A stretch of DNA of 64,000 bases from Gammaproteobacteria bacterium (GTDB lineage Bacteria > Pseudomonadota > Gammaproteobacteria > Ga0077536): positions 372,001 through 436,000 of the forward strand of contig JAJFJQ010000051.1 in assembly GCA_021773835.1 (NCBI GenBank). Direction: 5' to 3'. A program made the position numbers and the translations under genes. Shown here one piece after another: positions 54,298-62,939 of this stretch (positions within the stretch are counted from its first letter, which is position 1; every line of letters starts with the position of its first letter). The notes beneath the pieces are model-generated. The model saw only the letters and a program-made list of their open reading frames with translations. It was not told the origin of the DNA and did no database searches.

Positions 54298-54522
54298 AAT
54301 TCACACTTCCACTGTCAATCTAGTTACAAAAATAAATCGCTGGATAGCGGCAGGTCATTCTAGCCTTGGCCGAGGCGATTCGACCAGTCGCCGCGCCCGG
54401 TGAGGGCAAAGGATCACGCGCCACCAAGCTCAAAGCGGCATACAAACGGGCGTATACAACAGTTGCGGTCGGCGCTAACATCCCTCGCTCACACAACCAA
54501 AAAGACCTCGGAGGAGCCCATC

Positions 54523-54816
54523 ATGACCTGTACCGTATTACTCGAAATTCAGTTAAAGCCTGACGTTATCGATACCGCCAAGGGCGCGTTCAAAGAGTTG
54601 CTGCCCGATACACGGGCCTACGACGGCTGCAAGAATATCGACGTCGTCGAAAATCAAGAAAACCCGGGGAACCTGGTGCTAGTCGAATCCTGGGAATCCC
54701 GCGCGAAGTACGAAAAATATCTAGCCTGGCGTGTCGAAACCGGTGCGCTCGAGAAGATGGCGGCGATGTGTGCCGGCGAGCCCAGTATCCGATATTTCGA
54801 TACGGTGGATGTCTGA
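54523..54816 (+). CDS. Antibiotic-biosynthesis-monooxygenase (ABM) domain protein
   Basis: A 97-residue small dimeric-barrel protein. CTVLLEIQLKPDVIDTAKGA (about 3-22), TRAYDGCKNIDVVENQ and NLVLVESWESRAKYEKYLAW match the ABM/EthD-like ferredoxin-fold family. These are often cofactor-free oxygenases or quinone-monooxygenase-like proteins. GGAGG lies 7 bases before the ATG. It is followed 32 bases on by the MBL-fold gene. Confidence 0.82.
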   Translation: MTCTVLLEIQLKPDVIDTAKGAFKELLPDTRAYDGCKNIDVVENQENPGNLVLVESWESRAKYEKYLAWRVETGALEKMAAMCAGEPSIRYFDTVDV

Positions 54817-54848
54817 GCGCAGAAACCCAGTAGCGTTGTTCCGAAATC

Positions 54849-55682
54849 ATGTCTGAATTTCCGTACGGCGTTCCGGTCGAGTTGACGCCGCGGGTGCGGC
54901 GTCTTACGGCCCCAAACTCGGGGCCGATGACCGGGCCTGGCACGAACTCCTACCTGATTGGACACGAACGCATCGCGTTGGTCGACCCAGGGCCGGTGAT
55001 TGATTCGCATATCGATGCGCTAGTCGATACAGTCGCTGACCGACTGAAGTGGATCTTCGTTACCCATACGCATCGCGACCATTCGCCAGCAGCGAAGGCC
55101 GTCGCCGCCGCAACTGGCGCCGAGCTGATCGGTAATATCATCCCCAACGATGGATTTCAGGATCCGACGTTTGTCGAGGCCCGCGCGGTGGCGGACGACG
55201 AATGCCTAAGCACCGATGAGTTCACCTTGCGTGCGGTGCATACACCGGGTCATGTCGCCAACCACGTGTGTTATCTCATAGAAGAAGACCGCATGTTGAT
55301 CACAGGTGACCATGTCATGGGCGGTTCGACGGTGGTGATTATTCCACCTGCTGGTGACATGGCGCAATACATCAGGTCACTCGAACGGATGCTGGACTAC
55401 GACTTAACACACTTAGCGCCGGGTCATGGAGATTTGATCGACGCACCGCATGCAGAGGCGCGACGCTTGATCGCGCACCGGCTCAAACGTGAACGGAAAG
55501 TCAGTGATGCGCTTGCGGTTGCCGGGCCGTGTCCAATCTCGACCTTGGTGCCGATCGTCTACGACGACGTCGACCAGTCGCTACACACGATGGCGGCGAA
55601 ATCGCTCCATGCGCACTTACTTAAGCTGGTAACCGACGGCCGCGCGAGTGTCGACGGAGAAGTGTGGACCTTGACTGATTGA
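54849..55682 (+). CDS. MBL-fold metallo-hydrolase (LACTB2-like)
   Basis: A 277-residue metallo-beta-lactamase-fold hydrolase. GPGTNSYLIGHERIALVDPG (about 27-46), the zinc motif VTHTHRDHSPAAKAV (about 74-88), AVHTPGHVANHVCYLI (about 130-145) and ITGDHVMGGSTVV are seen, and the C-terminal winged-helix-like region (about 215-275) is as in LACTB2/glyoxalase-II relatives. It is a hydrolase of thioesters or RNA-like substrates by family; the actual one is unknown. It follows the ABM gene in tandem. Confidence 0.83.
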   Translation: MSEFPYGVPVELTPRVRRLTAPNSGPMTGPGTNSYLIGHERIALVDPGPVIDSHIDALVDTVADRLKWIFVTHTHRDHSPAAKAVAAATGAELIGNIIPNDGFQDPTFVEARAVADDECLSTDEFTLRAVHTPGHVANHVCYLIEEDRMLITGDHVMGGSTVVIIPPAGDMAQYIRSLERMLDYDLTHLAPGHGDLIDAPHAEARRLIAHRLKRERKVSDALAVAGPCPISTLVPIVYDDVDQSLHTMAAKSLHAHLLKLVTDGRASVDGEVWTLTD

Positions 55683-55713
55683 GGTCGAGTCGCGGGCCTC
55701 GGCTCCTAGTCGA

Positions 55714-55995
55714 CTAGTTTTCCATCCCAATCGAGAACAAGCCTTCTAGGTCATGTCTTGAGTATGCCTTGAACGCGATCATCGTCTCCGTTCGCTCGAT
55801 GCCATCCATTTGCACCATTTTTTGCGTCACGAGATCTGCGATGTCCTCATTGTCGCGCACTCGAACAATGGCGATTACATCGAAACTACCGCCGACCGAA
55901 TAGACTTCCGAGATTTCTGGAATGTCGGCGAGCTGTTCGGCAACGTTGTTGATCTTGCCGTGTTTTGTTTGGATCAAAACAATTGCATTCACCAT
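55714..55995 (-). CDS. Stand-alone Lrp/AsnC ligand-binding domain
   Basis: A 93-residue protein consisting only of the RAM (Lrp/AsnC effector) domain. It has NAIVLIQTKHGKINNVAEQL, ADIPEISEVYSVGGSFDVIA (about 23-42) and MDGIERTETMIAFKAYSRHD. There is no helix-turn-helix, so it cannot bind DNA alone. Such stand-alone domains form oligomers that bind amino acids or act as ligand sensors. ATG at 55995 has GGAGG upstream; the frame extends to 56130 but without support. It is followed in the upstream direction by the transglutaminase-like gene on the same strand. Confidence 0.8.
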   Translation of the reverse strand: MVNAIVLIQTKHGKINNVAEQLADIPEISEVYSVGGSFDVIAIVRVRDNEDIADLVTQKMVQMDGIERTETMIAFKAYSRHDLEGLFSIGMEN

Positions 55996-56032
55996 TGCAC
56001 CTTCCTCCATTGTGTCGACGCCCAGATCAGCA

Positions 56033-56686
56033 TTACGCGGTCTCCTCAGACACTTCACGCTCAAAATCACCAGCGTGTGCTGGTCCGAATAAATCGGGGT
56101 GCCGCTGGAGCATTTCGCCGGCGATCTCATCGAGCGGAACGTCTGCGAACTCGCCTCGATACTTCACGTATTCCATATGCTGTCGGCCATCGAGGTCGAA
56201 GGGGTGATAGATGGAATCTTCACTGCCGTCGAATTCGAGCGGCCGTAGGCGGAACTTGTCGCATAGCTCAACGTTGAACGCTGGCGTTGCCTTGAGCCAT
56301 TTGCCGTTGATTTGGATAGACGTGTAGGCATGCCAAATAAAGATATCTGTCCCCATTTGTTCGCGCATGCGCGCGGTTGAGAGATGGTTGCGTACATCCG
56401 CGAAACCGAGCCGGGCAGGGATCCCAGCAACGCGACAGCAGGCTGCTAGGAGTATTGCTTTACTAACACACCAGCCGCGTTCGAGTTCGAGCACGTGACT
56501 CGCGCGCAGACCGTCTACGGTCAGCTCGATGGAGTAGGGGTCGTAGCGGATGCCGTCGCGCACGGCGTAATATAGCGCGACCGCATTGCTACGATCGTCG
56601 ACAGACGCTTGGGAATGCGAGCGCGCAAATTCGATCACCTTGGGGTGATCGGAATCAATCATCTCGGTTGGCTTCAACTCGTCCAT
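56033..56686 (-). CDS. Transglutaminase-like domain protein
   Basis: A 217-residue transglutaminase-like protein. Catalytic Cys is in ERGWCVSKAILLAACCRVAG (about 69-88) and His in FIWHAYTSIQING (about 118-130). The usual third residue, Asp in a D-x-T segment, is replaced by KATPAFN, so the triad is atypical, as in several bacterial members. It may act as a cysteine protease-like or amidase enzyme. ATG at 56686 was chosen; the frame is open to 56740. It is divergent from the UGSC selenoprotein at 56817. Confidence 0.8.
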   Translation of the reverse strand: MDELKPTEMIDSDHPKVIEFARSHSQASVDDRSNAVALYYAVRDGIRYDPYSIELTVDGLRASHVLELERGWCVSKAILLAACCRVAGIPARLGFADVRNHLSTARMREQMGTDIFIWHAYTSIQINGKWLKATPAFNVELCDKFRLRPLEFDGSEDSIYHPFDLDGRQHMEYVKYRGEFADVPLDEIAGEMLQRHPDLFGPAHAGDFEREVSEETA

Positions 56687-56816
56687 TGATGGCACTCGTA
56701 CGTTACGGTTGAGACGAATTGTACCCCGACCGTGTCCCATAGACGATGCGACAGCACCCTATTCAGCGGGCGACGGATTTCTTATCCTACGTGTTGCATC
56801 TATGAGGCAAAGACTC

Positions 56817-57344
56817 ATGACGATTGAATTTCATGACCCACGTGCTAAACCACTGGTTCCTGCAGAGCCATACACCCCGCGAGCGGACCTATCGGCGCCA
56901 TTGGTAATTGGACTTTTGGCCAATGGATTCCCCGATTCTGAAGCCTTTCTTGAAGCGATGGAAAACGCGCTGGCAAAGCGGTTGCCGCAGGCGAGTTTTA
57001 AGCACTACAACAAGCACAATGCATCAATCCCGGTGAAACCCGATATGCTCGCCGACATTACGGCGGCATGCTCAATTGGCATAGCGGCCTACGGTCACTG
57101 AGGTAGCTGTACATCCGGCACCGTGCGTGACGGCATTGCACTTGCCCGTAACGGCCTACCGGCCGTTGCCTTTGTGACTTCAGAATTCTGGCCGCAAGGT
57201 GACTTTGTTGCCAAGGCAGAAGGGATGCCCCAGGTGCCGCGGGTAGAACTGCCGCATCCGGTAGCGGGGATCGGTCGCGAGGCGATGGGTCAGTTGGCAG
57301 ACAACATCTGTGCGCAGGTGCTGGAGCGCCTGAGCGAAGGATGA
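56817..57344 (+). CDS. UGSC-motif selenoprotein, second copy (in-frame TGA = Sec95)
   Basis: Read through the TGA at 57099-57101 this is a 175-residue protein with Sec95-Gly-Ser-Cys98. The post-Sec motif GSCTSGTVRDGIALARNGLP matches the first copy at 17800 (GSCTS-x-x-V-x-D-x-I-x-L-x3-G-x-P), and both share a SEF/DEF acidic segment about 25 residues later. Without Sec the gene would end after 94 residues and leave an orphan in-frame piece. Its stop TGA overlaps the next gene's ATG (ATGA), tying it to the partner protein. ATG at 56817 was chosen; the frame is open from 56709. Redox function through Sec-x-x-Cys is inferred; substrate unknown. Confidence 0.85.
57121..57133 (+). promoter_or_regulatory. 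Candidate SECIS hairpin, second selenoprotein
   Basis: CCGT, loop GCGTG, ACGG lies 19 bases after the Sec TGA, with GUG in the loop. The stem is short (4 bp, all Watson-Crick), and outer pairs need an internal loop. It sits in the region where a bacterial SECIS must lie but is a weaker match than the one in the first copy. Confidence 0.4.
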
Positions 57345-58411
57345 GCGCGCACCTCACGGCAGCCGGCGAAAGCGAGGCCTTGGAGATGTTGCACGCGGCG
57401 CGTTGCACCGATGGCCTTCCAGTGGTCATTCCGACCCCGGAGCGAGTTTCGCGCATGGTACTGGCGAGCGGACTCGATGGCGATATCGTGCTCGGCGAGA
57501 TGGGCCCGCAATGGGGTGCGGCAACGGTTGAAGCGGTTGCTGTTGCGGCGGTAATGGCCGGGTGCTTGCCGGATCATTTTCCGGTCGTCGTCGCCGCAAT
57601 CCGTGCCGTTTGCCAACCCGAGTTCGATCTCGCCGAGATGCAAGGAACAACCCATTGCATTGCGCCGTTGATGATCGTGAACGGACCAGCGCGTGCGGCG
57701 TGCGGTGGCATCGCGAGTGGCTTCGGTGCCATGGGGCCGGGGCATCGAGCAAATGCGTCGATCGGCCGGGCGCTGCGGCTGGCGATGATCAACATCGGTG
57801 GTGCTCGCCCAGGCGAATCTGATATGGCGCTCCACGGAAGCCCGGCAAAGTTTACGTTCTGTTTCGCCGAGGACGAGGAACATTCACCGTTTCCGCCGCT
57901 GCATACGAGCCTCGGCTACGACATCGATCAAAGTGTCGTGACCATCCTCGGCACCGAGGGACCGCACTCCGCATTGTTTACCGGTGACGCGGATGATCCC
58001 GAATCGGCCGAACGTTTGTTGAATACGGTCGCAAAAGTGATCGCCAATCCGGGGAGCAACAATTCGCACCTCGGTGGCACGGCTGCTATTTGTGTGGTGT
58101 TCAATCCCGATCACGCTGAAGTATTGGGCCGCGCCGGCTACACGCGCGACATGATCCAGCAAGTCTTGAGTGAACGTGCGGTGACCCCGCGTACGCAACT
58201 TGCGGCGCTGAATTCGCGGATGTTGGTTGGCGATGATGAGATGATCCCGGCCGTACGGGACCCCAGTAAGATTCTGCTGCTGACCGGGGGTGGTACCGGG
58301 CTATACACCATGGTCATGCCGTCTTGGTGTGCCGGGCCGCACGGTAATGTCGCCGTCCATGCAGAGATCGAGCTCGATCAGTATTGCGAAGTACCGACGC
58401 GGGCTGAATGA
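57341..58411 (+). CDS. UGSC-partner protein, second copy, family unrecognised
   Basis: A 356-residue protein homologous throughout to that at 18470-19528. Shared segments are DGLPVVIPTPERV (about 24-36), AVMAGCLPDHFPVVVAAI (about 69-86), MIVNGP, GPGHRANASIGRALRL (about 130-145), INIGGARPG and FCFAEDEEHSP. The ATG overlaps the selenoprotein stop by 4 bases, direct evidence that the two are made together. No signal peptide or membrane helix. I do not recognise the family. Conserved Cys in VMAGC and FCFAE could take part in redox exchange with the Sec protein (inference). Confidence 0.7.
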   Translation: MSAHLTAAGESEALEMLHAARCTDGLPVVIPTPERVSRMVLASGLDGDIVLGEMGPQWGAATVEAVAVAAVMAGCLPDHFPVVVAAIRAVCQPEFDLAEMQGTTHCIAPLMIVNGPARAACGGIASGFGAMGPGHRANASIGRALRLAMINIGGARPGESDMALHGSPAKFTFCFAEDEEHSPFPPLHTSLGYDIDQSVVTILGTEGPHSALFTGDADDPESAERLLNTVAKVIANPGSNNSHLGGTAAICVVFNPDHAEVLGRAGYTRDMIQQVLSERAVTPRTQLAALNSRMLVGDDEMIPAVRDPSKILLLTGGGTGLYTMVMPSWCAGPHGNVAVHAEIELDQYCEVPTRAE

Positions 58412-58448
58412 CTCAGCGGGAAATTGCGCGATACCTTCGGGCGCACAA

Positions 58449-59021
58449 ATGAAGGTTCGGGAAAGCGGCATGCCCGACCAAGCCCGATGGGAGTCGTACT
58501 TCGACCCACCAAGGATCTTGTCGGAACTCGGGCTATCTCCATCTGATAGAGACGTGGTTGAATTCGGCTGCGGTTACGGCACTTTCACAAATGCGGCCGC
58601 CACGCTGGTGGCCGGAACTGTTTTTGCGTTGGATATCGAACCTGAAATACTGAGGGCCGCCGACGCGAGGTCGAAAACGCTCGGACTCACGAACATCGAG
58701 TTCATCGAGCGCGACTTCATCGCCGACGGTAGTGGCCTTGCGAATGGTGCCGCTGACTATGCAATGGTGTTCAATATTCTGCACGCTGAGGATCCGGTTC
58801 GATTGCTGCGAGAGGCAAGGCGGAACATTAGCCCGTCCGGAAAAGTAGGTGTGATCCATTGGAATTACGATCCGGAGACCCCCCGCGGCCCGCCGATGGC
58901 AATCCGTCCACGACCACAAGATTGCGCGCGGTGGGCAGAAGCCGCAGGACTACAGTGTGGACTGCAGATCGATCTGCCGCCGTACCATTATGGCTTCGTT
59001 ATGGTGCCGGTAACTTTGTAA
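58449..59021 (+). CDS. Class I SAM-dependent methyltransferase
   Basis: A 190-residue methyltransferase. Motif I is VVEFGCGYGTFT (about 34-45), the acidic residue binding SAM ribose is in FALDIEPEIL (about 59-68), and later ADYAMVFNILHAEDP and GKVGVIHWNYDPE follow the fold. Acceptor unknown. It starts 37 bases after the UGSC-partner gene and could belong to the same transcript, which would link methyl transfer to the selenoprotein module; this is only positional. Confidence 0.83.
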   Translation: MKVRESGMPDQARWESYFDPPRILSELGLSPSDRDVVEFGCGYGTFTNAAATLVAGTVFALDIEPEILRAADARSKTLGLTNIEFIERDFIADGSGLANGAADYAMVFNILHAEDPVRLLREARRNISPSGKVGVIHWNYDPETPRGPPMAIRPRPQDCARWAEAAGLQCGLQIDLPPYHYGFVMVPVTL

Positions 59022-59047
59022 CGGACCCGCTACCTTCTCCACCTCTC

Positions 59048-59341
59048 TCGCCATGTCGGCAAACGCCGGAATCTATTCGCCCTAACCGTGCAGAAGGGCG
59101 GCAACCGCGTCGAGACAAGACCATCTGAATGGATGCCGGATCAAGTCCGGCATGACGGGCGCGTCCCCACCTCCCTCGTCATTCCGGCGAAAGCCGGAAT
59201 CCATTCGGCCTAACCGTGCAGAAGGGCGGTAACCACATCGCGAAAAGACAGCCCGCATGGATGCCGGATCAAGTCTGGCATGACGGGTGTGCGCCCCCAC
59301 CTCCCGCGTCATTCCGGCGAAAGCCGGAATCCATTCGGCCT
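59048..59341. repeat. Tandem array of a ~130-bp unit with two palindromes
   Basis: Three successive starts of the same unit are at 59048, 59177 and 59307, giving periods of 129 and 130 bases; the third copy is cut short near 59341. Each unit opens with CGTCATTCCGGCGAAAGCC-GGAAT (8-bp stem, GAAA loop), continues AACCGTGCAGAAGGGCGG, and closes with ATGCCGGATCAAGTCCGGCAT (8-bp stem). The first copy is the most diverged. It lies just before selA, in the 402-base gap that follows the methyltransferase. It is non-coding and likely a REP/MITE-like element. Confidence 0.85.
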
Positions 59342-59423
59342 CAACGCGCAGCCACCGGTATCGTTGACCGGAGCGCGTTGGTTGTCTAGCCTGAGCGGTC
59401 CTTATGCTTTTGCCGCGACATCA

Positions 59424-60851
59424 ATGAGCGACTCTATCGCCGAACACTTGCAAGCGCTCCCCAGCATCGATCAACTCTTGCGAGCGGATGCGGTACAGCC
59501 GTTGTTGGCGCAATACGGACATAACTTGGTGACCGAGGCATTACGTACTGTAATCGCGAACCTGCGGGAGGCATTGGTGGCACGCGAGGAGTCGGCGCCT
59601 TCGCGTGCGTCGACGCCTGCGATCATTGATGTGGCTGACCAATTCCTACGCTCGCTTTCGGCACCCAGTTTGAAACCGGTATTCAACCTCACCGGTACGG
59701 TGTTACACACAAACCTTGGGCGCGCACCGTTACCGCAAGAGGCGATCGAGGCCATGACGGCAGTTGCCAGCGGTGCGAGCAACCTGGAGTTCGATCTGGA
59801 GAAAGGCCGGCGTGGCGATCGCGACACTCATCTTGAGGCGTGGGTCTGCCGTTTAACGGGCGCCGAGGCAGCAACCACGGTAAACAACAACGCGGCCGCG
59901 GTATTACTCGTGTTGAACACCTTGGCCCTGCGCAAAGAAGTCGTCGTGTCTCGCGGTGAACTGATTGAGATCGGTGGCTCATTTCGGATCCCGGACGTTA
60001 TGTCACGTGCCGGTGCAAAGCTGCGTGAAGTCGGCACGACAAACCGCACGCATCCCCACGACTACGAACAAAATATTACCGCGAAGACAGCGATGTTAAT
60101 GAAGGTACACACGAGCAACTACGTCGTCGAAGGTTTCACTAGCGCAGTGCCAGAGCGCGAACTCGCCGGTATCGCCCATAAATATGATCTTCCATTTGTA
60201 GTTGACCTTGGCAGCGGCAGCCTGGTTGACCTCACTCGCTACGGTTTGCCGCACGAACCAACTGTAGCGGAGACGCTGACGAGTGGCGCCGACATCGTGA
60301 CCTTTAGCGGTGACAAACTGCTCGGTGGTCCGCAGGCTGGGATCATCGCTGGTCGTGCCGATCTGGTCGACCGCATAAAACGCAATCCGATGAAACGCGC
60401 TCTCCGTGTCGACAAGATGACTATTGCCGCACTTGAAGCGGTGTTGCGTATCTATGGTGATCCCGATCGATTGTCCAAGCGCTCCACAAGCTTACGTCTA
60501 CTGACGCGCGATGAAGCGGACATCGGACTCCAAGCACATCGTCTGTTAGCCCAACTACAAGCAGTACTTGAGCGCGTGGCGACCGTTGAGGTTGTCGATT
60601 GCCGCAGCCAGATCGGCAGCGGTGCACAACCGGCCGAATTACTGCCTAGTGTCGGACTCGGGATCAAACCAGCGATTGCTCGTGGTAGTGGTAAGGCATT
60701 GGAGCGTCTTGCCAGTGCGTTCCGGCGACTACCAGTGCCGGTTATCGGCCGAATTGAAGATGGAATTTTGGTACTTGATCTGCGCTGCCTTGAAGACGAG
60801 TCGACATTTGTTGAACAGCTCAAAGATTTGCAGATTCTCGGTAAGAGCTAA
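59424..60851 (+). CDS. selA: L-seryl-tRNA(Sec) selenium transferase
   Basis: A 475-residue SelA. It has VFNLTGTVLHTNLGRAPL (about 90-107), ATTVNNNAAAVLLVLNTLA, RGELIEIGGSFRIPDVMSRA (about 178-197), and the PLP lysine Lys298 in FSGDKLLGGPQAGIIAG. It converts Ser-tRNA(Sec) to Sec-tRNA(Sec) using selenophosphate. ATG at 59424 fits the family N-terminus; no clear ribosome site precedes it, and the frame is open through the repeat array. Its TAA overlaps the selB ATG by one base. Selenophosphate synthetase (selD) is not in the window. Confidence 0.93.
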   Translation: MSDSIAEHLQALPSIDQLLRADAVQPLLAQYGHNLVTEALRTVIANLREALVAREESAPSRASTPAIIDVADQFLRSLSAPSLKPVFNLTGTVLHTNLGRAPLPQEAIEAMTAVASGASNLEFDLEKGRRGDRDTHLEAWVCRLTGAEAATTVNNNAAAVLLVLNTLALRKEVVVSRGELIEIGGSFRIPDVMSRAGAKLREVGTTNRTHPHDYEQNITAKTAMLMKVHTSNYVVEGFTSAVPERELAGIAHKYDLPFVVDLGSGSLVDLTRYGLPHEPTVAETLTSGADIVTFSGDKLLGGPQAGIIAGRADLVDRIKRNPMKRALRVDKMTIAALEAVLRIYGDPDRLSKRSTSLRLLTRDEADIGLQAHRLLAQLQAVLERVATVEVVDCRSQIGSGAQPAELLPSVGLGIKPAIARGSGKALERLASAFRRLPVPVIGRIEDGILVLDLRCLEDESTFVEQLKDLQILGKS

Positions 60852-62779
60852 TGATTGTTGCGACCGCCGGACATGTCGATCACGGCAAAACACTGCTCGT
60901 GAAAGCCTTAACAGGTGTCGATACGGATCGACTACCGGAAGAGAAAAAGCGCGGCCTCACGATTGACCTGGGTTTCGCCTACCACGATCTTGGCAACGGC
61001 GAACTCACCGGTTTTGTCGACGTGCCAGGGCACGAACGTTTTATCCGTACCATGCTGGCCGGGGTTAGCGGGATCGACTTCGTCGTGTTTGTCGTCGCAG
61101 CCGATGATGGCCCGATGCCACAAACAGCAGAGCACTTGGCAATTATGGATCTGCTTGGAGTGAGCCGTGGGGTCGTCGCGCTGACAAAGATCGACCGCGT
61201 TCCAGCAGCCAGAGTCAGCGAGGTTACCGCCGAGATTTCGACCCTCCTTGGGAACACTTGTTTGGCGAATGCGGCCGTCATACCGGTATCGGCCATGACG
61301 GGCGACGGTATCGAATCTTTGAGGCAATCCTTGTGCGCAGCCGCGCGCGACCTGCCGCCGCGAAGTACTTCAGGCAACTTTCGCCTCGCCGTCGATCGAA
61401 GTTTTCTATTAGCGGGGGCGGGGAGAGTTGTCACCGGCACGGTTTTTTCTGGCGCTGTTGATGTCGGCGAGACACTGATGTTGGCGCCCTTAGGCGCGAA
61501 CCTCCGTGTACGCGAGATCCACGCGCAGAATCGCGCGGCCGACAGAGCGATTGCAGGGCAACGTTGCGCATTGAACATCGTTGGTAGCGATTTAAGGCGC
61601 GCCGAGATCCACCGTGGCGATTGGGTATTGGCCGAGCCCGCGTGTTTCGGCGTTACGCGATTCGATGCGCGTATAAAAATACTGGCCGCCGAGGAACGCG
61701 CGTTTAAGAATCGCACCCCGGTACATGTGCACGTCGGTGCGGCGGATGTGACCGGTCGCGTCGTCACACTCGATGCGCCGGAAATCTCCCCTGGGGACAG
61801 TGGGTTGGTTCAAATCCAGCTCGATCGAGCCGTCGGTATGGTCCACGGCGATCGCATCATCCTGCGTGACCAATCCGCGTTGCGCACGATTGGCGGTGGC
61901 GTCGTACTAGATCCATTGCCGGTAACACGCGGCCGGTCCCGTGACCTACGAATGGCATATATCCGAGCGATGGAAGCGGACTCGCCGACCGCCTCGCTAA
62001 CCAAGGTATTGGAACGAATCGACACGGTGCCGCTTGATCGGTTTTCGCAAGCCTGGAATTTAACCGATACGGAGGCCGACGCGGTATGGCCTAAAGCACA
62101 AATGGTCGTCGTCGATGAGGGACGAACGAAGACCGGAATCACGACCGATAGGTGGGCCGCAATCCAATCAATAATCGAGCAGGGTCTAAGCCAATGGCAT
62201 AGCCGTTTTCCCGATCGCGTTGGCGTCAACGAAAACGAACTGCGCGTAAATTTGTCCGAGCGGATTAACGAGCACATTTTTTCGGGTGCTCTCGCCGCGT
62301 TGCTCAACACGAAGAAAACTGTGCGCGATGGCGGTGTCGTCCGATTGTCGACGCACGGTGCAGTTCGTTCTCCCGCAGAGCAAGCGTTATGGGAAAAGGT
62401 CGCAAGACTCCTGAGCGACGGCGGCATTCGGCCACCGGTGGTACACGACATGGTGGGGGAGCTTGGGATCACGTTTCCCGAACTAAGCAAGTTTTTGGCG
62501 AAATCAGCGCGTGAAGGGCAACTCATCAAAGTCAGCGATAAGCGCTATTTTATGCCCGCGGCGGTTCGCGAGTTGATCCAGATGGTCGAGGATACCGTGG
62601 CAGCAAGTGCGAACGGACAGTTCTCGGTTAAAGAATATCGGGACCGCGCCGGCATTGGACGCAACTCGGTGATCGAGATCCTCGAATACTTCGATCGGGT
62701 CGGTTACACCCGACGAATCGATCAAGCCCGCCAGATCCGACAACCAGCGGCCGATGCATTCGGCAATCTGATGGGCTGA
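60851..62779 (+). CDS. selB: Selenocysteine-specific elongation factor
   Basis: A 642-residue SelB. GTPase motifs are GHVDHGKTLLVKALTGVDTD (about 7-26), DVPGHERFIRTMLAG (about 57-71) and the TKID specificity box. The EF-Tu-like beta domains run about 175-375 (RSFLLAGAGRVVTGTVFSG), and the C-terminal winged helices (about 430-640), ending YFDRVGYTRRIDQARQI, read the SECIS hairpin. It delivers Sec-tRNA(Sec) to UGA codons on the ribosome. Start ATG overlaps the selA stop by one base (TAATG). It is followed by tRNA-Sec. Confidence 0.94.
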   Translation: MIVATAGHVDHGKTLLVKALTGVDTDRLPEEKKRGLTIDLGFAYHDLGNGELTGFVDVPGHERFIRTMLAGVSGIDFVVFVVAADDGPMPQTAEHLAIMDLLGVSRGVVALTKIDRVPAARVSEVTAEISTLLGNTCLANAAVIPVSAMTGDGIESLRQSLCAAARDLPPRSTSGNFRLAVDRSFLLAGAGRVVTGTVFSGAVDVGETLMLAPLGANLRVREIHAQNRAADRAIAGQRCALNIVGSDLRRAEIHRGDWVLAEPACFGVTRFDARIKILAAEERAFKNRTPVHVHVGAADVTGRVVTLDAPEISPGDSGLVQIQLDRAVGMVHGDRIILRDQSALRTIGGGVVLDPLPVTRGRSRDLRMAYIRAMEADSPTASLTKVLERIDTVPLDRFSQAWNLTDTEADAVWPKAQMVVVDEGRTKTGITTDRWAAIQSIIEQGLSQWHSRFPDRVGVNENELRVNLSERINEHIFSGALAALLNTKKTVRDGGVVRLSTHGAVRSPAEQALWEKVARLLSDGGIRPPVVHDMVGELGITFPELSKFLAKSAREGQLIKVSDKRYFMPAAVRELIQMVEDTVAASANGQFSVKEYRDRAGIGRNSVIEILEYFDRVGYTRRIDQARQIRQPAADAFGNLMG

Positions 62780-62806
62780 TGGATCTAGCTCCCACTGAAT
62801 TCCGCC

Positions 62807-62836
62807 TTGCCAAAAGCCACCTCTAATCGCTAGGAT
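62807..62836 (+). promoter_or_regulatory. Candidate sigma-70 promoter for tRNA-Sec
   Basis: TTGCCA (62807-62812) and TAGGAT (62831-62836) are separated by 18 bases and end 7 bases before the first tRNA base. Spacing is right and the boxes are fair matches. Read-through from selB is also possible as the gap is only 64 bases. Confidence 0.45.
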
Positions 62837-62843
62837 CGTAACC

Positions 62844-62939
62844 GGAAGAGCGACGTCTCCCGGTGGGGCGCCCGGACTTCAAATCCGGTGGAGTGCACGC
62901 ATGTGTGCTCGGTAGGTTCGACTCCTACCTCTTTCGCCA
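62844..62939 (+). tRNA. selC: tRNA-Sec (anticodon TCA)
   Basis: A 96-base tRNA. The anticodon stem CCGGA/TCCGG encloses loop CTTCAAA, anticodon TCA at 62879-62881. There is a long variable arm (GAGTGCAC GCAT GTGTGCTC), a T-arm GTAGG-TTCGACT-CCTAC, and the gene-encoded CCA end with G before it. The 5' strand GGAAGAG pairs with CTCTTTC (one G-U pair). The 8th position, C, opposes C, so the acceptor is 7 pairs where E. coli has 8. This tRNA is charged with Ser, converted by SelA and delivered by SelB. It follows selB directly. Confidence 0.93.

Noticed and set aside
59048-59341. Considered as a CRISPR array.
   Set aside because: The whole ~130-bp unit repeats, including what would be spacers, and each unit contains two different palindromes. 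No cas gene is present.
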